From: Pseudogracilibacillus sp035303165
GTDB lineage: Bacteria > Bacillota > Bacilli > Bacillales > Amphibacillaceae
Direction of reading: 5' to 3'
DNA length: 64,000 nt
Assembly: GCA_035303165.1 (NCBI GenBank)
Contig: DATGRY010000117.1
Span: forward strand, 1-64,000
Shown: positions 34,572 through 43,079 of the stretch, in pieces
Layout of the letters: each line of letters opens with the position of its first letter
How positions within the stretch are numbered: the first letter of the stretch is position 1
Program-made: the position numbers and the translations under genes
Notes under the pieces: model-generated
Seen by the model: the letters and a program-made list of their open reading frames with translations, nothing else
Database searches by the model: none
What the model was told of the DNA's origin: nothing

Positions 34572-35332
34572 TTTTTTCCTCCCCCTGTATCCGCTTCTTT
34601 CATCATTGGCTTACGAATAAATAACGTTTGTGCAACCATGAAAATGTTACCAACTACCCAATAAAGTGCAAGTGCAGCAGGGAAGAAAAATGCAATGACT
34701 GTAATCATTATTGGCATCATATATAGCATTGCTACCATTTGTGGGTTCTGTGCTGCAGAACTTCCCGCCATCATCAATTTCTGTTGTAAAAATGTCGCTG
34801 CACCAGCGATGATCGGTAAAATATAATCTGGCGAGTCGAGTGCAAACCATAAAAATGTATGTCCTTCAATCGCTTTCGTACGCATAATTGCATGGTACAT
34901 GGCAATTAAAATTGGCATTTGAACGATGATCGGCAAACAACCTGCTAGTGGATTTACACCGTGTTTTTGGAATAATGCCATCGTCTCTTGTTGTAATTTC
35001 TGCTGTGTCTTTGCATCTTTTGAGCTATATTTTTCTTGTAACGCCTTTAATTCTGGCTGAATATCTTGCATCGCTTTTGAACTTTGTAACTGTTTTATGT
35101 TTAACGGTAATAATAAAAGACGAATAATAATTGTTACGATGACAATCGATAATCCGAAATTATCATTAAAAAGATCAGCAAAATATGTAATGAGCCAAGA
35201 CATCGGATAAACGAAATATTGGTTCCATACTCCCGTACTCTCCGCGTTGATCGGTTCGTTAATTTGAGAACAACCCGAGATAACTACGACAATTCCAATC
35301 AGTAGGAATATCGGGACTAATTTGTTACGCAA
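34568..35332 (-). CDS. spoIIIJ: Membrane insertase SpoIIIJ (YidC1)
   Basis: 254 residues, Oxa1/YidC family. Lipoprotein signal with lipobox VISGC, then five transmembrane helices, the cytoplasmic loop MQDIQPELKALQEKYSSKD, the QQETMALFQKHGVNPLAGCLP segment and the hydrophilic-groove arginine in IIRLLLLP. Inserts membrane proteins and is needed for forespore gene expression through SpoIIIAE. TTG 35332 is the probable start: AGGAGG lies 7 bases before it, inside the frame that begins at ATG 35350. Confidence 0.95.
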   Translation of the reverse strand: MRNKLVPIFLLIGIVVVISGCSQINEPINAESTGVWNQYFVYPMSWLITYFADLFNDNFGLSIVIVTIIIRLLLLPLNIKQLQSSKAMQDIQPELKALQEKYSSKDAKTQQKLQQETMALFQKHGVNPLAGCLPIIVQMPILIAMYHAIMRTKAIEGHTFLWFALDSPDYILPIIAGAATFLQQKLMMAGSSAAQNPQMVAMLYMMPIMITVIAFFFPAALALYWVVGNIFMVAQTLFIRKPMMKEADTGGGKK

Positions 35333-35365
35333 TCGATTTCCTCCTAACATAAAAAAAGATACAAC

Positions 35366-35707
35366 TTAATTATGTATTAATCTAAGCCGTTTTAAAAGAT
35401 GGTAAATACTTTTTTTAACTCGCTCATAGGGTAAACCGACACTATTTTGACGAGCAATAATAATGATATCAACTTTCGGTGAAATATTTTGTTCAAGTTC
35501 ACGAAACGCCTCACGAATTAATCGTTTCAATCGATTTCGCGTAACGGCATTTCCTAATTTTTTTCCAACCGATATACCGACCCGAAAATGATTTCCATCC
35601 TGTTTTTCTTTATAGTATATGACAAATTCACGATTTGCAAAAGATTTACCGGATTGTATAACTGCCTGGAACTCACTATTTTTTTTCACTCGGTACGCTT
35701 TTTTCAT
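35366..35707 (-). CDS. rnpA: Ribonuclease P protein component
   Basis: 113 residues, basic. RNase P protein signature RNRLKRLIREAFRE and the N-terminal KKAYRVKKNSEFQAVIQSGKS. It assists the RNase P RNA in removing tRNA 5' leaders. AAAGGTGATG lies 4 bases before the ATG. Between rpmH and spoIIIJ as in nearly all Firmicutes. Confidence 0.96.
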   Translation of the reverse strand: MKKAYRVKKNSEFQAVIQSGKSFANREFVIYYKEKQDGNHFRVGISVGKKLGNAVTRNRLKRLIREAFRELEQNISPKVDIIIIARQNSVGLPYERVKKSIYHLLKRLRLIHN

Positions 35708-35756
35708 CGTACATCACCTTTTACAATAACAACGTTTTCATCTAAAAACTGAAAAA

Positions 35757-35783
35757 GACCACTGAGAAGCTTTTCCAGTGGCC
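35757..35783 (-). terminator. Hairpin between rpmH and rnpA
   Basis: CCACTG/CAGTGG stem with 11-nt loop; minus strand continues TCTTTTTCAG. Probably attenuates expression of rnpA relative to rpmH. Confidence 0.7.
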
Positions 35784-35917
35784 TATGCAGATAAATTTTT
35801 TCTTCCTTTACGACGACGTCTTGCAATAATTTTACGTCCATTTTTCGTACTCATACGAGCACGGAAGCCGTGTAACTTCTTACGCTTTCTATTTTTCGGT
35901 TGAAATGTTCGTTTCAT
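35783..35917 (-). CDS. rpmH: Ribosomal protein L34
   Basis: 44 residues, read as MKRTFQPKNRKRKKLHGFRA and ending RRRRKGRKNLSA, the universal L34 sequence. ATG at 35917, preceded by GGAGGTGTTTGAA. First gene left of oriC, divergent from dnaA. Confidence 0.97.
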   Translation of the reverse strand: MKRTFQPKNRKRKKLHGFRARMSTKNGRKIIARRRRKGRKNLSA

Positions 35918-36131
35918 TTCAAACACCTCCTCTTATCTATAAACGAATTCATTTTTTAAAAGTGAATACATTTCATTAACGTACATATATATAATCATAC
36001 GTACATTGCTTACAGTTTGTTTCACAAGACATAAATCCGTCCAAATAATTATACGTAATAGTTCTCTAATAGTCAATTGCAAACGTCATTTTTAGTTTTA
36101 CCAATAAATTAAATAAAACTTCCTTTCATTC

Positions 36132-36435
36132 CTATCCACATCGTCTCTTTTCAATTTCCCACATTATATTCACACGTGGAAAAAATGGTCCGCGTTTATT
36201 CTACAATTACCGACATTTTTTCCACAAAAATAACAATTGTGAATAAGAAAAAAATAAAGATGCGTGAAATTCTGGATAACTTCGAAAAACCGTTGCAAAA
36301 TCTTACAAATTTTGATACTCTTATTATGCTTCACTTTGTTGATAACTTTTCTTATCCACCTAATTATTCACAGCTTGTGGATAATTTAAAAATCTTTTTC
36401 ACTTCTTGTTAATATATTATACAGATTGTGAATAA
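36132..36435. promoter_or_regulatory. oriC: oriC, upstream DnaA-box cluster
   Basis: Perfect TTATNCACA boxes: 36238-36246 (minus), 36364-36372 (plus), 36376-36384 (minus), 36427-36435 (minus). One-mismatch boxes: CTATCCACA 36132, ATATTCACA 36166, TTTTCCACA 36218, TTATCCAGA 36271 (minus), TTATCAACA 36338 (minus), TTATCCACC 36352. It covers the dnaA promoter region, so it serves replication initiation and dnaA autoregulation. The rest of 35918-36552 is AT-rich. Confidence 0.9.
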
Positions 36436-36552
36436 CTTTCATATAAAAATATAAAAAACGTATATTCCTTTCCTTCTTTCCGGCCTTTTTATTCGGAATT
36501 AGCGAAAGGATTTTTAAACTTTACCGGATTTATTTATAAAGAGGTGTAGTAA

Positions 36553-37905
36553 TTGGAAAACATTGAAGAGCTCTGGCAATACATCTTAAATGAAATGAAA
36601 GAAAAAATTAGTAAGCCTAGTTATGACACTTGGTTAAGTCAAACAAAAGTGAAAAATGTTATCGATCAAGAGCTAACTATTTTAGTTCCTAACGATTTTA
36701 TTAAAAATTGGTTAGATAAGCGTTATACCGGTGTCATTAATACGTTATTATATGAAATGACCGGTGAAGAAATGAATGTAAAATTTGAAATAGAAGGCGA
36801 AGAAGAACAAGTTGAATCCGCTACAAATCCGACAGAAAACGTAACGTATGCAAAAGAACATCCGTTTACACAAATGTTAAACCCTAAATATACGTTCGAT
36901 ACGTTCGTCGTCGGTGCAGCGAATCGTTTTGCGCACGCTGCTGCTCTTGCCGTTGCTGAAGCACCAGCAAAATCTTACAACCCACTCTTTATATACGGTG
37001 GTGTTGGTCTAGGTAAAACCCATTTAATGCATGCGATCGGTCACTATGTAAAGGAATACCATCCGCAATACAACGTAATTTATTTATCTTCTGAAAAATT
37101 TACGAATGAATTTATTAATGCGATTATGGATAATAAAACAGAATATTTTCGTAACAAATACCGAAATGTCGATATTTTACTCGTTGACGACATTCAATTT
37201 TTAGCTGGAAAAGAACAGACACAAGAAGAGTTTTTTCACACGTTCAATACGTTACATGAAGAAAATAAACAAATTATTATTTCGTCAGACCGACCACCGA
37301 AAGAAATTCCGACGTTAGAAGACCGACTTCGTTCACGTTTTGAATGGGGACTTATAACAGATATCTCTCCTCCTGATTTAGAAACGAGAATTGCGATACT
37401 CTCTAAGAAAGCAAAAGCAGAAGGATTAAACGACATTCCTAATGAAGTAATGCTTTATATCGCAAATCAAATCGATACGAACATTCGTGAACTAGAAGGG
37501 GCACTTATACGTGTGATTGCTTATTCATCCTTAATCAATCAAGATATCGATACGAAACTAGCACAAGATGCGCTAAAAGACATTATCCCGACAAAAGGCG
37601 CACGGAAAATAACGATAAAAGGAATTCAAACATACATAGCCCAGCGCTACAACGTAACGGTAGAAGATTTTTTATCGAAAAAAAGAACGAACGCGATCGC
37701 ATTTCCACGACAAATTGCCATGTACATTTCTCGTGAACTGACAGATTTATCTCTTCCAAAAATTGGCGATGAATTCGGTGGTAGAGACCATACGACCGTT
37801 ATCCATGCACATAAAAAGATACATGAAATGATCGAAAATGATGTTCAGTTTGCTGAAGAAATAAATACGTATATAGATGACATTAAAAATCATCAGACAG
37901 TTTAA
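36553..37905 (+). CDS. dnaA: Replication initiator DnaA
   Basis: 450 residues. Domain I (1-80) for DnaB/DnaD/SirA contacts, variable linker (about 85-110), AAA+ domain III with Walker A GGVGLGKTH, Walker B ILLVDDIQF and the arginine-finger region RLRSRFEWG, and domain IV with the signature FGGRDHTTVIHAHKKI that reads DnaA boxes. TTG start at 36553 with GAGGTG 6 bases upstream; TTG is usual in Bacillaceae dnaA only in some species. Flanked by both DnaA-box clusters. Confidence 0.98.
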   Translation: MENIEELWQYILNEMKEKISKPSYDTWLSQTKVKNVIDQELTILVPNDFIKNWLDKRYTGVINTLLYEMTGEEMNVKFEIEGEEEQVESATNPTENVTYAKEHPFTQMLNPKYTFDTFVVGAANRFAHAAALAVAEAPAKSYNPLFIYGGVGLGKTHLMHAIGHYVKEYHPQYNVIYLSSEKFTNEFINAIMDNKTEYFRNKYRNVDILLVDDIQFLAGKEQTQEEFFHTFNTLHEENKQIIISSDRPPKEIPTLEDRLRSRFEWGLITDISPPDLETRIAILSKKAKAEGLNDIPNEVMLYIANQIDTNIRELEGALIRVIAYSSLINQDIDTKLAQDALKDIIPTKGARKITIKGIQTYIAQRYNVTVEDFLSKKRTNAIAFPRQIAMYISRELTDLSLPKIGDEFGGRDHTTVIHAHKKIHEMIENDVQFAEEINTYIDDIKNHQTV

Positions 37906-37921
37906 TCACAATGTTAAATAA

Positions 37922-38035
37922 TTACTCACAAGTTATACACATTGTGGAAAGTTATTATTTAAGCAAAGAAACAATGTTATCAACAATGTTAACAGCACTT
38001 ATGATGATGAATATATATTATTAATAAATATATAT
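37922..38035. promoter_or_regulatory. oriC: oriC, downstream boxes and AT-rich unwinding region
   Basis: TTATACACA at 37933-37941 is a perfect box; TTACTCACA at 37922 and TTATCAACA at 37977 have one mismatch. 38010-38035 is 26 consecutive A/T, the likely DNA unwinding element, between dnaA and dnaN as in B. subtilis. A clear run of DnaA-trio triplets was not found. Confidence 0.8.
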
Positions 38036-38055
38036 GCCAATTGAAGGAGGAAAAA

Positions 38056-39195
38056 ATGAATTTAACGATTAAAAAGAAATATTTACAAGATGCAATTCAA
38101 GCAGTTACCCATGCGATTACTTCTAGAACAGTTATTCCAATTCTTTCAGGATTAAAATTCGATGTAGAAGACAATAAAGTTGTATTAACCGGTAGTAACT
38201 CTGATATTACAATTCAAACAGCAATTCATGCGATGATAGAGGATGTAGAAATAATTTCCTATGCGCAACCTGGATCGATCGTATTACCGATTCCACATTT
38301 TTCGGAGATTATTAAAAAACTACCAGATGAAACGGTACATATTGAAGTACAGGACAATTTTAAAACGGTCATTACATCGGGAAAAGCAGTCTTTACAATA
38401 TATGGACAAAGTAGCGAAGAATATCCACAAATTCCGATTCAAGAAAATGACGATCCGCTATTGTTAAAAGGAAAACAATTAGAGACATTAATTAAACAGA
38501 CAGTATTTGCAGTTTCACCGACTGAAACTCGTCCCATTTTAACAGGGGTACACGTCTCTTTTGAACATAATTCTATAGTCTTTACTGCAACAGATAGTCA
38601 CCGTCTAGCTTTACGTTCGTTTCCGATCGATACAGCAGACGTTTCTGAACGTGAAAGTGTCGTCATTCCGGGGAAAAATTTACAAGAATTAACGAAGCTC
38701 ATTACAGATCCAGAAGCTACGATAAAAATATCATTCTTACATAATCAAATTTTGTTTGCGTTTAATGAAACGTACTTTTTATCCCGTTTATTAACAGGTA
38801 ATTATCCAGATACATCACGGTTAATTCCAACAGAAAAAGAAACGACAATCCATGCATTTACAAAAGATTTAATTCAAACGATTGAACGAGCAGATCTTTT
38901 ATCGAGTCGAGATCAAAACAACGTCATTCGTTTAGATACATTAGGCGATAACATGCTTGAAATATCGAGTAATTCTCCAGAAATAGGGAATGTAGAAGAA
39001 CAATTAGAAGCAATTGCAATTGAGGGAGAACCGTTAAAAATATCGTTTAGCTCTAGATATATGCTAGACACGTTAAAAACAATCGATAGTGAACGGATTC
39101 AAATTGATTTTACAGGGACGATGCGCCCATTTGTCATTCGTACGCCAGAAGATGAAAATATTTTACAACTTATATTACCAGTTCGAACTTTTTAA
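38056..39195 (+). CDS. dnaN: DNA polymerase III beta clamp
   Basis: 379 residues, three repeated clamp domains; starts MNLTIKKKYLQDAIQAV, contains DSHRLALR and ends LILPVRTF. Sliding clamp for polymerases, MutS, DnaA inactivation through YabA. AAGGAGG lies 6 bases before the ATG at 38056; the frame's earlier TTG at 38041 overlaps that site. Followed by its own terminator. Confidence 0.97.
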   Translation: MNLTIKKKYLQDAIQAVTHAITSRTVIPILSGLKFDVEDNKVVLTGSNSDITIQTAIHAMIEDVEIISYAQPGSIVLPIPHFSEIIKKLPDETVHIEVQDNFKTVITSGKAVFTIYGQSSEEYPQIPIQENDDPLLLKGKQLETLIKQTVFAVSPTETRPILTGVHVSFEHNSIVFTATDSHRLALRSFPIDTADVSERESVVIPGKNLQELTKLITDPEATIKISFLHNQILFAFNETYFLSRLLTGNYPDTSRLIPTEKETTIHAFTKDLIQTIERADLLSSRDQNNVIRLDTLGDNMLEISSNSPEIGNVEEQLEAIAIEGEPLKISFSSRYMLDTLKTIDSERIQIDFTGTMRPFVIRTPEDENILQLILPVRTF

Positions 39196-39205
39196 TAGAC
39201 AAAAA

Positions 39206-39236
39206 GCTCTTAAATTTACAAAGAGCTTTTTATTTT
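39206..39236 (+). terminator. dnaN terminator
   Basis: AAAAGCTCTT/AAGAGCTTTTT with a 9-nt loop and trailing T run. Confidence 0.85.
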
Positions 39237-39404
39237 TGTTTAAAACTCGTTTTAAGACTATTTAAGAACAATTTAGGATAAAGTAAGGGTAAAACTTTCA
39301 ATAACGTTAAAACTTTAGTAAAATAGTAAATAAGAAGATTTAAAGTGTATCCGCTATTTTCTACTAATAAAATACGGTTATTTAACAATAGAAAAGGATA
39401 TGAG

Positions 39405-39641
39405 ATGATGAAAATTATAGAAATTGATGATCAGTTTATCACTTTAAATCAATTGTTAAAACTGACAAATGAATTCGAGTCCGGTGGTGCCATTAAAATA
39501 TACATTCGCACAGAAGGCGTACTCGTAAACGGTGAGCTCGACTTTCGGAGAGGACGAAAACTTTTCCATAACGATTACGTGACGCTTAAACATAATGATG
39601 TAACGTACGTCATAAAAGAAAAAGGTAAGCCGATACAATGA
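39405..39641 (+). CDS. yaaA: S4-domain protein YaaA
   Basis: 78 residues consisting of an S4 RNA-binding domain: ITLNQLLKLTNEFESGGAIK, then VLVNGELDFRRGRKLFHND. Related to proteins that bind ribosomal RNA or stalled 50S subunits. ATG at 39405 with AAAAGGA 6 bases upstream; ATG 39408 is also possible. Nine bases before recF, same operon as in B. subtilis. Confidence 0.93.
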   Translation: MMKIIEIDDQFITLNQLLKLTNEFESGGAIKIYIRTEGVLVNGELDFRRGRKLFHNDYVTLKHNDVTYVIKEKGKPIQ

Positions 39642-39650
39642 GGAATTCAC

Positions 39651-40766
39651 ATGTTTATTAATGAATTATCGTTACAAAACTATCGTAACTATCGCTCGCT
39701 CGACATTACGTTTGATAACAAAATAAATGTGATTAAAGGTGAAAATGCACAAGGAAAAACGAATTTACTTGAATCGATTTACTTACTCGCTTTTACAAAA
39801 TCGTATCGAGCTAGTACGGATCGAGAGCTTATTTTATGGGACAGTCCATTTGCTAAAGTTTCAACTACAGTTGAAAAAAAGAATGGACAGACTATTCCTC
39901 TTGAACTAATTATCCATGAAAACGGAAAGAAAGCGAAGGTAAATAACCTTGAGCAACCAAAGTTGAGTGATTATATCGGCATACTTAATATCGTTATGTT
40001 TGCACCGGAAGACCTTGCTCTTGTGAAAGGAGCACCACAAAACCGGCGACGTTTTATCGATATGGAACTTGGTCAAATAGACACGCTTTATTTATACAAC
40101 CTAGGGCAATATCAAAAAGTATTAAAACAACGTAACTCATTGTTACGAAATATGCAACAAAATAACTTGCAAGATGACACGTACTTGCAAGTTTTAACTG
40201 AACAGTTAGCACACTTTGCAAGCTTCATTATTGAGAAGCGTTTCTCTTTTATACAAATGTTACGCGAGTGGGCAAGTAATATCCATTACAGTATAAGTCG
40301 TGAGCAAGAATTGCTGACGATTTCTTATGAAGCGACTGTTGAAGTATTAGAAGATGACGAACGGGAGAAAATAGAAAATAGTTATTTGGATGCGTTTCGA
40401 AAAGTGAGAGAACGAGAATTACGGCTCGGTACAACCGCGCTCGGACCACACCGTGATGATATGACATTTTTTATAAATGATAAAGAAGTGAAACAGTTCG
40501 GATCGCAAGGGCAACAACGGACAACAGCGTTATCGTTGAAGCTAGCTTGTATTGATTTAATTTATGATCAAGTAAAGGAATATCCGATATTGTTACTTGA
40601 TGATGTGTTAAGTGAACTAGATGATTATCGCCAATCCCATTTACTCACTACGATTCAACATAAAGTACAAACATTTGTTACGACGACGACGATCGATGGG
40701 ATCCACCACGAAACGTTGCAAAATGCTGCGATCTATACGATAGAAAATGGTGTCGTACTTATGTAA
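39651..40766 (+). CDS. recF: Recombination protein RecF
   Basis: 371 residues, SMC-like ATPase: Walker A GENAQGKTNLLES, signature region QFGSQGQQRTTALSLKLA and Walker B LLLDDVLSELDD. Loads RecA at gaps in gapped DNA with RecO and RecR. TGAGGA before the ATG. Cotranscribed with yaaA and remB by spacing. Confidence 0.96.
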   Translation: MFINELSLQNYRNYRSLDITFDNKINVIKGENAQGKTNLLESIYLLAFTKSYRASTDRELILWDSPFAKVSTTVEKKNGQTIPLELIIHENGKKAKVNNLEQPKLSDYIGILNIVMFAPEDLALVKGAPQNRRRFIDMELGQIDTLYLYNLGQYQKVLKQRNSLLRNMQQNNLQDDTYLQVLTEQLAHFASFIIEKRFSFIQMLREWASNIHYSISREQELLTISYEATVEVLEDDEREKIENSYLDAFRKVRERELRLGTTALGPHRDDMTFFINDKEVKQFGSQGQQRTTALSLKLACIDLIYDQVKEYPILLLDDVLSELDDYRQSHLLTTIQHKVQTFVTTTTIDGIHHETLQNAAIYTIENGVVLM

Positions 40767-40792
40767 AAAGTGAAAGAAAGGGGAAGAGGCGA

Positions 40793-41083
40793 ATGTTTAT
40801 TTACATCGGAAATAACGAGCTCATTAAAACAGAATCGATTATTGCAATTATAGATAGTGAACTATCCGAGTACTCGGAATATAACGAACGATTAATTTCC
40901 GAACACCGTAAAGTAGGTAAGATTTTCGGCTCAAAAGATGATGCAAAGTCGATCATCATCACAAAAGAAGAAATTTATTATAGTCCGTTAGCGACATTAA
41001 CGTTAAAAAACCGCGATGCTTTATATGAAGAAATGAACAAAAATTACGGGGTGAAATTTAAATTTGTCAATGTTGACAAATAA
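40793..41083 (+). CDS. remB: Extracellular matrix regulator RemB (YaaB)
   Basis: 96 residues: MFIYIGNNELIKTESIIAII, the YaaB/RemB hallmark, and SIIITKEEIYYSPLATLTLKNR. RemB with RemA regulates biofilm matrix genes in B. subtilis. AGAGG lies shortly before the ATG. Between recF and gyrB. Confidence 0.93.
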   Translation: MFIYIGNNELIKTESIIAIIDSELSEYSEYNERLISEHRKVGKIFGSKDDAKSIIITKEEIYYSPLATLTLKNRDALYEEMNKNYGVKFKFVNVDK

Positions 41084-41120
41084 AGTAGTTGGAACCTTAA
41101 CTTAGAAATGAAGGTGAATA

Positions 41121-43046
41121 ATGAAAATGGAAGACAAACTAGTGAATGAACAAATGTATGATGCGGAACAAATTCAAGTATTGGAAGGACTTGAAGCTGT
41201 CAGGAAACGTCCTAGTATGTATATCGGTTCGACGAGTGAACAAGGTTTACACCATTTAGTATGGGAAATTGTCGACAACAGCATTGATGAAGCATTAGCT
41301 GGTTATTGTGATGTAATCGATGTCGTTGTTGAAGAGGACGGCAGTGTGACAATTACGGATAATGGTCGCGGGATCCCGGTAGATATTCATGAAGAATCGG
41401 GTAGACCAGCGGTAGAATTAATTTTAACTGTTCTTCATGCTGGAGGAAAATTTGGTGGCGGTGGCTATAAAGTATCAGGTGGTTTGCATGGAGTCGGTGC
41501 TTCCGTCGTTAACGCATTATCAACACACTTAAAAGTGTATGTACATCGTGATAATAAAATTCATTATATACAGTTTGCAAAAGGTGAACCGCAAGGCGAG
41601 ATTGAAGTTATCGGTACGACAGATCGAACAGGGACGTCAATCAATTTTAAACCTGATCCAGAAATTTTCACAGAAACAGTCAATTTTGATTTTGATATAT
41701 TAAAAAATCGTTTACGCGAGTTAGCCTTTTTAAACAAAAAGTTGACGATCACGTTAGAAGATCGTCGTTCGGATAAAAAGAAAAAACAGTTTTATTATGA
41801 GGGAGGAATTATTTCGTACGTCGAGTATATTAACCGTACGAAAGATGTTCTTCATGAACCAATTTATGCAGCTGGTGAAGTAGACGGAGTTTCTGTCGAA
41901 ATTGCGATCCAATATAACGATGGATATGCAAGTAATTTATTTTCATATGCAAACAACATCCATACGCATGAAGGTGGAACACACGAAGTCGGTTTTCGAA
42001 CGGCATTAACACGTGTCATTAACGACTATGCAAGACGGAATAACTTAATAAAAGAAGATGATGAAAATTTAACGGGAGACGATGTTCGCGAAGGGATGAC
42101 AGCAATTGTTTCCGTCAAACATCCTGATCCTCAATTTGAAGGACAGACAAAAACGAAGCTAGGCAACAGTGATGCTCGTACGGTAACAAGTTCGATCTTT
42201 CACGAAGAGCTTTCGACGTATTTATTGGAAAATCCCGAAGTGGCGAAATTAATCGTCGAAAAAGGTGTACTTGCGGCACAAGCGCGTGTTGCAGCACGTA
42301 AAGCACGTGAATCGACGAGACGAAAAAGTGCTTTGGAAATATCAAATTTACCAGGGAAATTAGCTGACTGTTCTTCACGAGACGCGGAAATAAGCGAGTT
42401 ATTCATCGTAGAGGGAGATTCAGCAGGAGGATCGGCCAAACTTGGTCGTGACCGTCACTTCCAAGCAATTTTACCGTTACGTGGTAAAATTTTAAACGTT
42501 GAAAAAGCACGTTTAGATCGTATTTTATCGAACAATGAAGTACGGATGATGATCACCGCATTAGGAACAGGTATTGCGGAAGATTTCGATATAACGAAAG
42601 CACGTTACCACAAAATTATCATTATGACAGATGCTGACGTTGATGGGGCACATATTCGAACATTACTACTTACATTCTTTTACCGTTATATGAAGCCGTT
42701 AATCGAACACGGATACGTCTATATCGCTCAACCGCCGCTTTACCAAGTAAAACAAGGAAGGAAAAGTCATTATGTATATAATGAAGCACGTTTAACGGAA
42801 CTATTAAACGAACTTCCGAAATCACCAAAACCTGTCATTCAACGTTATAAAGGTTTAGGGGAAATGAACGCGGATCAACTTTGGGAGACGACGATGAGTC
42901 CGGAAACGAGAACGTTACTCCAAGTGAAACTAAAAGATGCAATTGAAGCAGATGAAATTTTCAATATTTTAATGGGTGACAAAGTAGAACCACGACGCGA
43001 TTTTATCGAGGAAAATGCTCAATACGTACAAAACTTAGACGTATAA
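41121..43046 (+). CDS. gyrB: DNA gyrase subunit B
   Basis: 641 residues. GHKL ATPase (DNSIDEALAGYCD, DNGRGIP, GGLHGVGASVVNALS), transducer domain and TOPRIM with EGDSAGGSA, PLRGKILNVEKA and DADVDGAHIRTLLL. ATP-dependent negative supercoiling with GyrA. AAGGTG precedes the ATG at 41121; ATG 41127 is an alternative. Confidence 0.98.
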   Translation: MKMEDKLVNEQMYDAEQIQVLEGLEAVRKRPSMYIGSTSEQGLHHLVWEIVDNSIDEALAGYCDVIDVVVEEDGSVTITDNGRGIPVDIHEESGRPAVELILTVLHAGGKFGGGGYKVSGGLHGVGASVVNALSTHLKVYVHRDNKIHYIQFAKGEPQGEIEVIGTTDRTGTSINFKPDPEIFTETVNFDFDILKNRLRELAFLNKKLTITLEDRRSDKKKKQFYYEGGIISYVEYINRTKDVLHEPIYAAGEVDGVSVEIAIQYNDGYASNLFSYANNIHTHEGGTHEVGFRTALTRVINDYARRNNLIKEDDENLTGDDVREGMTAIVSVKHPDPQFEGQTKTKLGNSDARTVTSSIFHEELSTYLLENPEVAKLIVEKGVLAAQARVAARKARESTRRKSALEISNLPGKLADCSSRDAEISELFIVEGDSAGGSAKLGRDRHFQAILPLRGKILNVEKARLDRILSNNEVRMMITALGTGIAEDFDITKARYHKIIIMTDADVDGAHIRTLLLTFFYRYMKPLIEHGYVYIAQPPLYQVKQGRKSHYVYNEARLTELLNELPKSPKPVIQRYKGLGEMNADQLWETTMSPETRTLLQVKLKDAIEADEIFNILMGDKVEPRRDFIEENAQYVQNLDV

Positions 43047-43079
43047 ACGTTACTGCCAAGATGCGGGAGGTAAAAATAA

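Noticed and set aside
36176..36412. 78-codon open frame upstream of dnaA
   Set aside because: It covers the oriC DnaA boxes, has no ribosome-binding site and resembles no protein; its openness follows from AT-rich box sequences.
38000..38035. DnaA-trio repeats near the AT-rich unwinding region
   Set aside because: GATGATGA is present but not in the orientation and register seen next to B. subtilis DnaA boxes; only two AAT-like triplets fit.
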